From Microbacterium halimionae (lineage in GTDB: Bacteria > Actinomycetota > Actinomycetes > Actinomycetales > Microbacteriaceae): DNA of 64,000 nt. This document shows, in pieces, positions 54,019 to 63,829 of this stretch. A program made the translations under genes and the position numbers. How positions within the stretch are numbered: the stretch's first letter is position 1; each line of letters begins with the position of its first letter. The notes beneath the pieces were generated by a model. That model was not told the origin of the DNA, made no database searches, and saw only the letters and a program-made list of their open reading frames with translations. The stretch covers positions 124,001 through 188,000 of the forward strand of contig NZ_JAAOZB010000002.1 of NCBI RefSeq assembly GCF_011761265.1, in the 5' to 3' direction.

Positions 54019-56517
54019 CTACCGTGATTCCAGCGTGGCGACGAATCGTCCGCTTCGCGTCCGCCGTGCACGTGAGATGGCCAACAGCCCGAAGCCGATG
54101 GCGAGGGCTGCGGCCCCCACAGCGCCCAGGTGACGGAGCGTCATCCCATTGCCGTCGAACGGGCCTGTGACGGCAAGATCGCTAACGATTGTCGATTCGT
54201 GTTCTTCCCCGCAGGTACCTCGCACGAGCACCTGCGTCTCAGTATCCGGCGAGGTGCGGTAGCGGAGTTCAGCTATCCAGTGCTTCGTGCCCGACGTGGG
54301 CGAACTCACATCCGGCGAACGGTACTCGCCGCTGCCGGTTATCGGAACGCTAGCGGTCTCGAATTCGAGCGTGTCGTCTGTGCAGACCGGGGGTGTGTCG
54401 CGCTCGTTGTGAAACACGTAGAAGACGATCTCAGCGTCGGTATCTGCGGCAAGGCCTGTCACCTTGGCGGTGTCGTAGAACGGTTCGTCGACCCCCGCTC
54501 TTTCAAGCGCTGTCGTTACGACATCTGGAGCTGTGACCGTCGTCGTTTCGTTTTCGAGGCCGCATTCGCCCTGCGAGAGCAGACGGCGTTCGCCGCCGCC
54601 TGCGGGGGAGTACCAGAGGTACTCGATCCAGTAGTAGGTGCCGTCGTGGTGGGCGCGAACCCCGGGCGAAACATGGTCGCCCTCAGCCGTGACAGTGATC
54701 GGTGCTGTCGTTTCGACGAGTGTCTCTGGAGTGCAAGCCGCGGCCGGGTCTACATCTTCTTCGGCACGGTAGACCTCGAACGTCAGCTCGGTTGCTCCGC
54801 TTTGCGGCACCGGGCCCGCAACGTGCGCTGTGTCAGTGATGGCTGCCCCGAAGTCGGCTTCGGGGAGTGCCGTCGTGGTCACCGTCGGAAGAGGTGCGGT
54901 GGTTGTCTCGTTCTCGATGCCGCACGCACCGAGGTGCACGGTTCGACCATCGGTGTCGGTGGCGTGTTCCTGCCAGTAGTACGTGCCGAAGTCCGGAACC
55001 TGTGGTGCCTCGATTGTGATGGTGCCAGATTCAGGCACCGGCACCGGCTCTGTTGTTTGCCACACGAGGTTTTCGGGCACGCACGCGTTGGCGGGCTCGA
55101 CGTCCTCCGGGGCGCGGAAGACGGATGCTGTCACGAACAGTCCGCCCAATGGAACAACACCCTCGACGATGATGTCGTCTGTCATCGCACCGCCGACCGC
55201 GGCAACGTGCTGCGCTCGAGACGAGATCGCAGTGACCATGGTGACTTGACTCACTTCGCCGAACTGCTCCGTCCAGCTGTAGTCGTCGGGCAAGGTCGCC
55301 GCAACCTCTTCGCTCTGCGTGGTTGCATCGATTTTCCACACTGCAGTGTAGAAACCAGGTTCTGGAAACTCCCACTCTGACTCGACCCGGTAAGGCACGG
55401 TCGGCCCGCTCGAGGTCTCGCTCGTGAGCGCGAGGGTCCCGACTTCTTCGGCGTCGCTGGGCACCTCGTCGGACAGTACAGGTTCGGACTCGGTGCGATA
55501 GACGGTCGCCACCGCCGAGATCGGTAGATACTCGCCTGCACCGTTTCTCGCCCAAGCGCCCTCTGCGCTGGCAAAAGTGACGTCGTCGCTGTAGGTGCCG
55601 CCGGCGACGTAGCGGGATACGACCTGAGTTGTGATGACGGGGGAGAACGTTGTCTCGCGATCAACGGCATCCTCTGCAGCCATCGAGACCTCGACACGAC
55701 CAGCGGGGCCCGCCGTGTCTTGACCGCCTGGCGTGGAATAGTGGCGCACTGCTCCCGCGAATCCTCCGCTGAACGCGCCCGACGCGCGTACCCGAAACGG
55801 TGTTCCGGCTGTCGGGGCATGAGCTTGGATCTCGTAGCTGGTTCCGGGCACGGCGGTTTCGATGCTTGCTGAACCGTTCTGAGCGAACACACCGTTTTCA
55901 AGCGTGAGTTTTCCGCTCGCATTCGGCACGTCGGTCTGGGCCGTTAACGTGCCACGCATCGGATCCTGTTGATTGATCGTCAGCTCGAGTGAGCCGGATC
56001 CACTTGATGGAGATGCCGGAGTGTTGGTCGCTTCTGTGTAGTACGAGGCGGCAAGGTCTTGCACGGCTTGGTCATGTTCGGGGGCAAGGGACGAGAACGT
56101 CCAGTGAATGGCGCCCTGCAAACTATCGCCCTGATAGCCGAATGCGTGCAGAGTTTCGTTCCAATTCGCGATTGCTTTCACTGCCCACCCCACGCTCGCC
56201 GCCTGCACCGGGTCACTCGTTTGGCCGTACTTCGAAATCAGAAGATTTATCCCGGTCAGCTGTTCGGTACTCAGCCCCGCCGCAGACGAACTGATGCCGT
56301 GATCGACGGTGTTCCCAGTGGGTGCGGGCTGACCGGGCACTATGCAGTACGTGTGCACGCCACCCACGACCATAGAGCCGTGCCAGCCGTAGGTCGAGGT
56401 CGGTGCCCACGTGCCGAATCCGCTGCCCTGGGATGCGGCTTGCACCGGGAGGGAGATCAGGATGCCGCCCGTCGCTAGGGCCGCCACGATCACTATCGCC
56501 ACAAGGATTCTTCGCAT
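54019..56517 (-). CDS. LAVTG-anchored surface protein with candidate thioester domain
   Basis: 832 residues. A signal peptide (1-28, ending PVQAA) is followed by a domain with Cys58 in HTYCIVPGQPAP and Gln105 in DPVQAASVGWAV. The spacing and the Q-A motif resemble thioester (TQxA) domains of Gram-positive adhesins. Next come Ser/Thr-rich regions and three repeats of about 110 residues (about 440-780), each with a Cys pair, e.g. ACTPETLVE then GECGLENET. The end is LAVTG, a hydrophobic helix and a basic tail (RARRTRSGR), a sorting signal of the LAxTG class used by class E sortases. It is likely covalently attached to peptidoglycan. No sortase is in the window. Confidence 0.8.
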   Translation of the reverse strand: MRRILVAIVIVAALATGGILISLPVQAASQGSGFGTWAPTSTYGWHGSMVVGGVHTYCIVPGQPAPTGNTVDHGISSSAAGLSTEQLTGINLLISKYGQTSDPVQAASVGWAVKAIANWNETLHAFGYQGDSLQGAIHWTFSSLAPEHDQAVQDLAASYYTEATNTPASPSSGSGSLELTINQQDPMRGTLTAQTDVPNASGKLTLENGVFAQNGSASIETAVPGTSYEIQAHAPTAGTPFRVRASGAFSGGFAGAVRHYSTPGGQDTAGPAGRVEVSMAAEDAVDRETTFSPVITTQVVSRYVAGGTYSDDVTFASAEGAWARNGAGEYLPISAVATVYRTESEPVLSDEVPSDAEEVGTLALTSETSSGPTVPYRVESEWEFPEPGFYTAVWKIDATTQSEEVAATLPDDYSWTEQFGEVSQVTMVTAISSRAQHVAAVGGAMTDDIIVEGVVPLGGLFVTASVFRAPEDVEPANACVPENLVWQTTEPVPVPESGTITIEAPQVPDFGTYYWQEHATDTDGRTVHLGACGIENETTTAPLPTVTTTALPEADFGAAITDTAHVAGPVPQSGATELTFEVYRAEEDVDPAAACTPETLVETTAPITVTAEGDHVSPGVRAHHDGTYYWIEYLWYSPAGGGERRLLSQGECGLENETTTVTAPDVVTTALERAGVDEPFYDTAKVTGLAADTDAEIVFYVFHNERDTPPVCTDDTLEFETASVPITGSGEYRSPDVSSPTSGTKHWIAELRYRTSPDTETQVLVRGTCGEEHESTIVSDLAVTGPFDGNGMTLRHLGAVGAAALAIGFGLLAISRARRTRSGRFVATLESR

Positions 56518-56619
56518 ACCAACGATGGTTGACCGTCAGTGATCTCGCTCACCGGCCGGGGCGGAGCGCTGTGGAAAACCACTGCACCTTTCGGGGCTGT
56601 GGAGAGAAAGGTGATGAAG

Positions 56620-57549
56620 CTACGCGCGGGGCAGAAGCGTCAGCAGAGACGCTTCTGGGCGGCATCCGAATCGAACCGGTGCGTAGATCGAGTGGCCGAT
56701 GCCGGCGCTGACGTTTAGGGGAGCAGCGGTGCCGCCGTGAGACCAGGAACTGAGGCCGCGCGCCTGGTCGAGTGGAATGTCGCAGTTTGCAACGAGCGCC
56801 TTGGATGAGCCGGGAATCCGCACTTGTCCACCGTGCGTGTGACCGGCTAAAATCGCGTTGGCACCGAAATCGACGAATGCGTCCAGCACTCGGCGGTACG
56901 GCGCGTGTGTAACTCCGAGTGTTAGATCGGTGCGCTTTTTCAGCTTGCCGATCTCAGGTGCAAGTGACGGGATGTCATCCCACTGCCGGTGCGCGTCGTC
57001 TACGCCGAAGGCGTTTATCCTCAGGTCTCCGATACGAAACGTCGCCGTTGAATTGTTGAGTCCGCGCCATCCGAGTTCGTCTTGCAAGAAAGTGTCGAGC
57101 GCGTGAGTGTCGAGCGGTGCCGCCGCGGGCGTGTGAGAAGAAGGACCGAGGAAGTATCGCAGCGGGTTGCGCGGGGAGGGCGCGACGAGGTCATTCGAGC
57201 CGTGCACGTACAAGCCCGGCACTCCTCGAAAAGCACTCAATGCTCCGCGGATACCTTCGAGCCCACGCGGATGCCCCAGGTTGTCTCCAGTATTGATCAC
57301 AAGATCGGGCTTGAGGCCTGCGAGAGACGCAATCCATTCTTGTTTGCGATGCTGCCAGGGTGCCATGTGAGCATCAGAGATGTGAAGTACTCGCAGCGGC
57401 TGTGATCCGGGAGGCAAGACGTGCACGTCGCGTGTGCGCACGGTGAAGAGGTAGCGCTCGATCCCGATGCCCCAGACCGCCGTGCTTACGCCGGTTGCCC
57501 CCACCGCTGCGAGAGCGGTGAGGGCAACCTTTGTACTACGTGATGTCAT
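56620..57549 (-). CDS. Membrane-associated metallophosphoesterase
   Basis: 309 residues. An N-terminal helix (about 8-27) precedes a calcineurin-type domain: HISDAHMAP, NTGDNLGH, HGSNDLVAPS (replacing GNHD) and LAGHTHGGQVR supply the metal ligands. It resembles YkuE/YaeI-like phosphodiesterases near the membrane. The ATG overlaps the stop of the penicillin-binding protein gene (ATGA), so the two are co-translated, a common actinobacterial pairing. Confidence 0.88.
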   Translation of the reverse strand: MTSRSTKVALTALAAVGATGVSTAVWGIGIERYLFTVRTRDVHVLPPGSQPLRVLHISDAHMAPWQHRKQEWIASLAGLKPDLVINTGDNLGHPRGLEGIRGALSAFRGVPGLYVHGSNDLVAPSPRNPLRYFLGPSSHTPAAAPLDTHALDTFLQDELGWRGLNNSTATFRIGDLRINAFGVDDAHRQWDDIPSLAPEIGKLKKRTDLTLGVTHAPYRRVLDAFVDFGANAILAGHTHGGQVRIPGSSKALVANCDIPLDQARGLSSWSHGGTAAPLNVSAGIGHSIYAPVRFGCRPEASLLTLLPRA

Positions 57550-60149
57550 GGGCAGGTTGCGGCTTTGTAGTTGATCGCCACGGTTGCGCCCCGCGCGACG
57601 ACTGTGCCGCCGGCCGGGTCAGTGCCGGTCGCTGTCTTCGTCTTGTCCGCGGGCTTGTCTTCGTCGCCACCCGATCCGCCGGTCTTGGTACACGTGCCGA
57701 CCACGGGGTTGAGGCCAGCGCCCGAAAGCGTTTGCTGCGCTTGTGCGAGCGTTCCTGTCACGCCTGGTACCGCGACGCCGTTTCCATTGCTGGGCGTGAT
57801 CGTGACGGACGTACCGCCAGCGACTTTTCCGGCACCCGGGCTCTGGTCGACGATGATTCCGGCGGACTCGACAGCGTCGATTGCATCGCCGACACGAACT
57901 TGGAAGCCCGCGTCTGAAAGAGTCTGCGTCGCCTGGTCGATCGACTGCCCGATGACACTCGGCAGATCGCGATAGACGGTGCGTATCAAGGTCGAGTCAG
58001 GGTCGGGGAAGTTCTCTCCGCCGAATGCGACGTCGGCAGCGTGTTGAATATCGCGAGCGATGGCATAACGCAGACTCGAAAGCTGACGACCGTTCGAATA
58101 TCGATTGAACAGATCATTCGTGCCGTTCGAGTTCCCAACCCATACCGCCGTCGTCACGTTCGTGGAAGACTCGATCATCCACGTCTGGTAAGACTCGTGT
58201 GTTCCGGTCTTGCCAATGAGTGGCGTGCCGTCGAAGGGGTTTCCCTGCCACCCCGTTCCGTCGCTCGCCATGACGCCTTGGAGTGCGTACGCGGCAGTTG
58301 CCGCAACTTCGGGAGTGATGACCTGATTGCATGACTTTTCAGCCAGTTTCAAGTCTTCGCCGTCAGCGTTGGTGACTCGATCGATGGCCGTCGGCTCACA
58401 AAAGATGCCCTTGTTCGCGATTGTGGCGTATGCACCGGCCATGGCGATGGGGGACACATTGTCCGAGCCGATCACCGTGCCGGCAGTTCCCATCGTGATC
58501 GGCTTTCCGGTGCCGAGAGCCACTCCCATTTTCGTGGCGTCGTTGGCGATGTCGCACAGGTCGAGTTCTGAAGCCATGGCGAGGTACCCGGAGTTCAACG
58601 ACTGCGCGGTAAACCTCATTGGGGTGCCTACCGAACCGCCGACGTTGCCGAAGTTATTGATCTTGTCGTTCGAAAAGTTCACCCAATCGCCTTCGCATGA
58701 GTTCGTCATGCGCTGGAACACGCGATTTCGTCCGTCGAGTACTTCATTTACGGAGTGTCCCTGCTCGAGCCAATCCACAAGCGTGAAGAGCTTGAATGTT
58801 GAACCGGCGTTGAACCCGTCTGAGTTGCCGTACTGGCGGTTGCCCGCGTAAACGAGGGAGCTGTAGTTCGGATCGTCAGCGAGCGCCGCGTCTTCGCTGA
58901 ACTTCGTGTTTTGTGCGATCGCGAGAATACGACCACTAGATACCTCGATGTTGACTGCTGTGGCGCCGAATTTCATGTTATCCACCGATGTCGGTGCATA
59001 GACATTCATCGAGTCCTGAGCTTGATTCTGAAGGCGCCAGTCCAGCGTCGTGTAGATGTTCAAGCCGCCGCGCTTGAGCGTGCGGTCACGTTCGTCTTGT
59101 GTCTCACCGAGCGCGGTATCTTGGCCAATCCACGATACGACGTACTGGCAGAAGTAGGCGGCATCCCCGGCAGCGGCACAGCCCGTGGTCGGGTCGGTAA
59201 TGTTTGGCTCGATCGGCGCGGCGACGGCCTCGTCGTGCTGCTCTTGAGTGATTTTTCCATCACTCAGCATCCGGTCTAGAACATAGATCTGGCGGTCTTT
59301 TGTCAGTGAGTAGCCGTCTTCGGCGCTGTTGATGGGGTTTCCATCGCGGTCGGTCGATGACCCGCCTGGCATATCGATGCGATAGGTGTTGGGGTTCTGA
59401 ACGATGCCGGCGATGACAGCAGCCTGACCCAGCGTCAGGTCTGAAGCCGAGACATTAAAGTAATGACGGGCGGCTGCTTCGACACCGTAGGTCGTTCCAC
59501 CGAGGTTCACAATGTTGAGATACCCGAGAAGAATTTCGTTCTTGGAGTACTCCTGCTCGAGCGCGATTGAATACCGCATCTCTTGGAGCTTGCGCTCGAT
59601 ACCGTCGGAGCCGTTCGAGTTCGTGGCAGCGGTGAAGCACTGCTGCTTCTCTTCATCCGTGGCCGCGCTGCTCTCACAGCGCTGGATGAGGACGTTTTTC
59701 ACGTACTGCTGGCTGATCGATGACCCGCCCTGCAGCTGACCCGACCCGCTGAGGTTGCTCAGGAGTGCTCGTGAAGTACCGATGAGGTCGATACCGCCGT
59801 GCTCGTAGAAGCGCGGGTCTTCACTCGACAGCAGCGCGTCGTACATAACCGGCGCGATCTCGTCGAACGTTACGGGTTCACGGTTCTGCTCATAAAACTG
59901 GGTGAGCTCTTGATACTCACCCGTGTCTTGGTTCTTCGTGTAGATCGTCGAAGGCAGCATCAAGTCATCGATGGCCAAGTAGTCAGGCATGTTCTCGAAC
60001 ATCGAGATGGCACTTGACGCTGCGGCGCCGGTGACTGCGACGGCAGGAGTGATTGTGGCGGTGATAAGTACGCCGGCAGCGACGCTGAGACCAACTAGTC
60101 CTGCGAGGCCGCCGAGCACACCGCTGGCAGTCCGTTTCTTCTCGGGCAT
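57546..60149 (-). CDS. Bifunctional penicillin-binding protein with PASTA domains
   Basis: 867 residues. A membrane anchor (about 10-40) is followed by a GT51 glycosyltransferase with SSEDPRFYEHGGID and QGGSSISQQYVKN, then a transpeptidase domain with SxxK in GSTFKL, an SxN-type motif, and KTG in LIGKTGTHESY. Two PASTA repeats (about 725-860) fill the C-terminus, broken by a charged GGSGGDEDKPADKTKT linker. It polymerises and cross-links peptidoglycan. The ATG follows TAGCAT by seven bases with no Shine-Dalgarno, suggesting a leaderless mRNA. Confidence 0.94.
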   Translation of the reverse strand: MPEKKRTASGVLGGLAGLVGLSVAAGVLITATITPAVAVTGAAASSAISMFENMPDYLAIDDLMLPSTIYTKNQDTGEYQELTQFYEQNREPVTFDEIAPVMYDALLSSEDPRFYEHGGIDLIGTSRALLSNLSGSGQLQGGSSISQQYVKNVLIQRCESSAATDEEKQQCFTAATNSNGSDGIERKLQEMRYSIALEQEYSKNEILLGYLNIVNLGGTTYGVEAAARHYFNVSASDLTLGQAAVIAGIVQNPNTYRIDMPGGSSTDRDGNPINSAEDGYSLTKDRQIYVLDRMLSDGKITQEQHDEAVAAPIEPNITDPTTGCAAAGDAAYFCQYVVSWIGQDTALGETQDERDRTLKRGGLNIYTTLDWRLQNQAQDSMNVYAPTSVDNMKFGATAVNIEVSSGRILAIAQNTKFSEDAALADDPNYSSLVYAGNRQYGNSDGFNAGSTFKLFTLVDWLEQGHSVNEVLDGRNRVFQRMTNSCEGDWVNFSNDKINNFGNVGGSVGTPMRFTAQSLNSGYLAMASELDLCDIANDATKMGVALGTGKPITMGTAGTVIGSDNVSPIAMAGAYATIANKGIFCEPTAIDRVTNADGEDLKLAEKSCNQVITPEVAATAAYALQGVMASDGTGWQGNPFDGTPLIGKTGTHESYQTWMIESSTNVTTAVWVGNSNGTNDLFNRYSNGRQLSSLRYAIARDIQHAADVAFGGENFPDPDSTLIRTVYRDLPSVIGQSIDQATQTLSDAGFQVRVGDAIDAVESAGIIVDQSPGAGKVAGGTSVTITPSNGNGVAVPGVTGTLAQAQQTLSGAGLNPVVGTCTKTGGSGGDEDKPADKTKTATGTDPAGGTVVARGATVAINYKAATCP

Positions 60150-60246
60150 AGGCTTGATGCTAGGCCAGATACCTGGGGAATCCCTTGATCACGCGCGCAC
60201 CAGCGCAGCCTATGCCCTCACCGAACCGCGAACATCCGGAGCTCCG

Positions 60247-60462
60247 ATGACCACGTGGGAATACCTCACCACTCCTCTATTGATCCACAACACCGCCGCG
60301 ATCCTCAATAACTGGGGCAAACAGGGCTGGGAACTTGTGCAGGTCGTGACCGGCCCAGAAGGCGGACTTGTCGCCTATTTCAAGCGACCCACCGGGGGTG
60401 GAACTGCAAACGCCGGACTGGACGCTGCAGCTGTCGCCGCTCAGCAGTTCGAGGGGGAGTGA
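60247..60462 (+). CDS. DUF4177-type small protein
   Basis: 71 residues from the ATG at 60247, with GGAG five bases upstream. WEYLTTPLL and NNWGKQGWELVQVV match the small DUF4177 fold. Function is unknown. The stop is one base before the RidA ATG, so they are co-translated, a conserved pairing in related actinobacteria. Confidence 0.75.
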   Translation: MTTWEYLTTPLLIHNTAAILNNWGKQGWELVQVVTGPEGGLVAYFKRPTGGGTANAGLDAAAVAAQQFEGE

Positions 60463-60463
60463 G

Positions 60464-60931
60464 ATGAGCGTTTCAGCATCCCTCGCGAACCTCGGTATTG
60501 ATCTTCCTGACGTTGCCTCGCCCGTCGCGTCCTACATTCCAGCGACGACACACGGTGATCTGGTCTTCACCTCGGGTCAATTGCCGTTTGTAGCTGGTAT
60601 TTTGCCAGCTACCGGCAAAGTTGGTGAGGGACGCGGCCACGTGGACTCCTCGGACGCCAACCAGTACGCACGAGTGAGCGCCCTCAACGCGGTAGCTGCC
60701 GCTGCCGCTGCAGTCGGAGGCGTCGACCGACTCACAGGAGTGGTGAAGGTTACGGGGTTCGTGGCATCCGCTCCCGAATTCACTGGCCAGCCTGGCGTCA
60801 TCAACGGTGCCAGCGAACTCCTTGGAGAAATCTTCGGTGAAGCTGGCACACACGCTCGTTCTGCTGTGGGAGTCGCGGTGCTGCCGCTCGACTCGCCCGT
60901 CGAAGTCGAGGTCATCTTCTCGTTCGAGTGA
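60464..60931 (+). CDS. RidA/YjgF-family protein
   Basis: 155 residues, ATG after GGGGGAG. The core pattern LVFTSGQLPF, GVVKVTGFVAS and ARSAVGVAVLPLDSPVEVEV is present, including the Arg that binds the enamine carboxylate in active RidA. RidA deaminates reactive 2-aminoacrylate-type intermediates; the long form here, with an N-terminal extension, is the common actinobacterial variant. It converges on the acs pseudogene. Confidence 0.85.
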   Translation: MSVSASLANLGIDLPDVASPVASYIPATTHGDLVFTSGQLPFVAGILPATGKVGEGRGHVDSSDANQYARVSALNAVAAAAAAVGGVDRLTGVVKVTGFVASAPEFTGQPGVINGASELLGEIFGEAGTHARSAVGVAVLPLDSPVEVEVIFSFE

Positions 60932-60942
60932 CGCGAACCCGG

Positions 60943-61233
60943 TTAGCGCACTTGAGCGCTGATCACGCTCATAACGGCGGTATCGGCGAGGGTCGTGGTG
61001 TCTCCGACATCGCGGCCCTCTGCCACATCCCGCAGTAGTCGACGCATGATCTTTCACGATCGTGTCTTTGGCAGTTCGCCAACGATGTAGACGTCGCGCG
61101 GTTTCGCGATGGGGCCGATTTGCTCACCGACCCGTGTTCGAAGGGTGCACGCCAGCCCGTCGAGCGAGTGCGCATCGAGATAGCTCTGTTTGACGGATCA
61201 CAAAAGCGACGACCGCCTGGCCCGTCGGCCAAA
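60943..61233 (-). pseudogene. C-terminal remnant of a second acetyl-CoA synthetase
   Basis: On the minus strand the segment reads TGQAVVAFVI, a frameshift, then LRTRVGEQIGPIAKPRDVYI, VGELPKTRS, an in-frame TGA (61054-61056), KIMRRLLRDVAEGRDVGDTT and on to VMSVISAQVR with a TAA stop. Alignment with the intact acs at 61745 is nearly colinear. The TGA replaces the Gly of the SGK motif, whose Lys is the catalytic and acetylation-controlled residue. Nothing upstream of the C-terminal domain remains. The many differences from acs make this an old paralogue, not a fresh duplicate. Confidence 0.88.
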
Positions 61234-61309
61234 ACGAGACCACGGAGCCATTCGTAGGCGCCTTCATGAACCGTCCGGTCGCGGTGTTCCTCGCGTATCG
61301 TCATCTGAC

Positions 61310-61726
61310 ATGAGCACTACGGCGACAGGCCAACCGGCCGTACCGGCGAGAGATCGCGGATGGAGGAGCGTCGGCTATGCCGTGGCGTTCTGGCTCTTTG
61401 CCGTCGCCGGCTTGCCCATCATGACCGGTGCATGGTTCTTGCTTCCATTGGCCTCCCTTGAAGAAGCCACTGAGCAGCCGAAGGCGCTTGCCGCGGGCAC
61501 GACTATGGCGGGGACAACCCTCGTGATGGGCGTACTGCCGCTGGTCGTGGCGCATATCATCGGTTTCGTGATCCTCTGCACGATGGGTGGTGCGGGCAAA
61601 GTGAACCGTCGCGTTGGGATGCTGTGGGGGGCTGTAGCGGTCGCTACGGCATCGCTCATCGGGCTCGCCGTCGTGTGGGTGCTATCCGGCGGGGAACTCA
61701 TCTACATGGTCGAGTACGTTCCCTGA
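61310..61726 (+). CDS. Small membrane protein of unknown function
   Basis: 138 residues with three helices (about 22-47, 70-92, 105-128) and loops rich in Ala/Thr. I do not recognise the family. The ATG has no Shine-Dalgarno; TATCGT ends eight bases upstream. It lies between the acs remnant and acs, converging on acs with an 18-bp gap. Confidence 0.55.
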   Translation: MSTTATGQPAVPARDRGWRSVGYAVAFWLFAVAGLPIMTGAWFLLPLASLEEATEQPKALAAGTTMAGTTLVMGVLPLVVAHIIGFVILCTMGGAGKVNRRVGMLWGAVAVATASLIGLAVVWVLSGGELIYMVEYVP

Positions 61727-61744
61727 TGGCTCAGCCGCCGCGCC

Positions 61745-63724
61745 TCACTTCTTGCCGGTCACTTTCGACTGGATCGTGCTCATGACCATCGTGTCTGCGA
61801 GGGTTGTCGTGTCTCCAACCTCGCGTCCCTCCGCCACGTCACGGAGGAGACGGCGCATGATCTTCCCTGAGCGTGTCTTCGGCAACTCGGTGACGATGTA
61901 GATGTCGCGAGGGCGAGCGATCGGACCGATCTGTTCGCCTACCCATGTGCGAAGGTTCTTCACCAAGGCGTCCGTGTCCTTCAACACGTCCTTGTGACTC
62001 TCTTTGATACATACAAAAGCCACCACCGCCTGGCCGGTGGCCTCGTCCGACGCCCCGACAACTGCAGCCTCTGCAGTTGCTTCGTGCGCAACAAGCGCTG
62101 ATTCAATTTCGGCGGTGGAGAGTCGATGTCCTGAGACGTTCATCACGTCATCAACTCGGCCGAGCAACCAGATGTCGCCGTCTTCGTCTCGGCGAGCGCC
62201 GTCGCCAGCGAAGTAATACCCCTGCGCTGCGAACTTCTCCCAATACGTCTCCACAAAACGGTCGGGATCGCCCCAGATTCCTCGCAGCATGCTGGGCCAT
62301 GGTTCGGTGACGACCAGGAGACCGCCATCGCCGTTCGCAACGGTTTCGCCGGCCTCGTTCACGACCTCGATCGCGACTCCGGGCACGGCTACCTGTGCGG
62401 AACCGGGCTTGGTCTCGGTCACTCCGGGAAGCGCCGAAATCATGATGGCTCCGGTCTCGGTTTGCCACCACGTGTCGACGATGGGGGCAAGGTCTGCGCC
62501 GATCACGCTTCGGTACCACATCCATGCTTCCGGGTTGATTGGTTCACCCACCGACCCGAGCAACCGCAGTGAACTGAGATCGAACTTCTGCGGGATATGG
62601 CGACCGATCTTCATGAACGATCGGATAGCGGTGGGCGCCGTGTAGAGGGTTGTAACTCGATACTTTTCGACGATCTCCCACCAGCGCCCAGGGTGGGGGC
62701 TGTCGGGCGTTCCCTCGTAGATCACCTGTGTCGCGCCGTTGGCGAGTGGCCCGTATGTCACATAAGAGTGGCCCGTGATCCACCCGACGTCTGCAGTGCA
62801 CCAGTACACGTCAGATTCGGGTTTGAGGTCGAACACGTTTCGATGTGTGAACGCCGCCTGGGTGAGGTATCCGCCCGAGGTGTGAACGATGCCCTTCGGC
62901 TTTCCTGTCGTGCCGGATGTGTAAAGGATGAACAGCGGATTTTCGGCGGGAAAAGCTTTCGCGGTGTGGGCAGCGGAGGCCGCAGGAACAACGTCATGCC
63001 ACCACAGATCGCGGCCTTCTTGCCACTCGACCTCGTTGCCACCGCGCCGCACAACCAGCACGTTTTCGACGGTTTCCTGCACCCCGTTGCCGCGGTCGGC
63101 AAGCGCCATATCGACAGCCGGCTTGAGAGCGGAAACCTTGCCCTTTCGGTATCCACCGTCGGCGGTGATGACGACCTTGGCACCCGCATCATCGATGCGT
63201 GCTCGCAGGCTGTCAGCAGAGAATCCGCCAAAGACGACCGAGTGAACGGCTCCAATGCGTGCGACTGCGAGCATTGCGACAATCGCTTCGGGAATCATCG
63301 GAAGGTAGATAGCGACTCGGTCATTGACTGAGATCCCGAGGTCTTCCAGAACGTGTGCGACCCGACTGACTTCGTCAGTGAGCTCTGCATAGGTCACTTG
63401 ACGTTCGTCGCCGTTTTCGCCTTCCCAGAGCAGCGCGGTTCGGTCACCGTTTCCGGCCTCGACGTGACGGTCGAGACAGTTGTACGCGACGTTGAGCTCA
63501 CCGTCAGCGAACCAGGTTGCAAACGGCGGATTCGACCAGTCGAGAACTTGCTCAAACGGAGTGTGCCAGTGCAGCAACTCTCTCGCCTGGGTTGCCCAGA
63601 AATCATCCCTGTTGGCATTCGCTGACTCGTAGAGGTCAGCCGAGGCCACGGCCGCCGCTGCGAATTCGGCTGAGGGTGCGAATTTGCGGGATTCGTTCAT
63701 GAGGTGATCGATCTGTGTGCTCAT
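61745..63724 (-). CDS. acs: Acetyl-CoA synthetase (AMP-forming)
   Basis: 659 residues. ACAS N-terminal region, AMP-binding core with FILYTSGTTGKPKGIVHTSG, WCTADVGWITGHSY, DTWWQTETGAIM and YFAGDGARRDEDGDIW, and the C-terminal domain with TRSGKIMRRLLRD, catalytic Lys about 621. It activates acetate to acetyl-CoA via acetyl-AMP, the high-affinity route complementing pta-ackA. AAGGAG lies ten bases before the ATG. The Lys in SGK is the usual site of regulatory acetylation, although no acetyltransferase clearly dedicated to it is nearby. Confidence 0.97.
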   Translation of the reverse strand: MSTQIDHLMNESRKFAPSAEFAAAAVASADLYESANANRDDFWATQARELLHWHTPFEQVLDWSNPPFATWFADGELNVAYNCLDRHVEAGNGDRTALLWEGENGDERQVTYAELTDEVSRVAHVLEDLGISVNDRVAIYLPMIPEAIVAMLAVARIGAVHSVVFGGFSADSLRARIDDAGAKVVITADGGYRKGKVSALKPAVDMALADRGNGVQETVENVLVVRRGGNEVEWQEGRDLWWHDVVPAASAAHTAKAFPAENPLFILYTSGTTGKPKGIVHTSGGYLTQAAFTHRNVFDLKPESDVYWCTADVGWITGHSYVTYGPLANGATQVIYEGTPDSPHPGRWWEIVEKYRVTTLYTAPTAIRSFMKIGRHIPQKFDLSSLRLLGSVGEPINPEAWMWYRSVIGADLAPIVDTWWQTETGAIMISALPGVTETKPGSAQVAVPGVAIEVVNEAGETVANGDGGLLVVTEPWPSMLRGIWGDPDRFVETYWEKFAAQGYYFAGDGARRDEDGDIWLLGRVDDVMNVSGHRLSTAEIESALVAHEATAEAAVVGASDEATGQAVVAFVCIKESHKDVLKDTDALVKNLRTWVGEQIGPIARPRDIYIVTELPKTRSGKIMRRLLRDVAEGREVGDTTTLADTMVMSTIQSKVTGKK

Positions 63725-63829
63725 CGAGCGCTCGCTCCTTTGCGACTATCGTGCGCGTCACTCTATCTCGCACGTCAGCGCCCGTTCCACCTGTCATGAC
63801 GCCAGGTTTCAGCAGGCCCGAGGTCTGAG

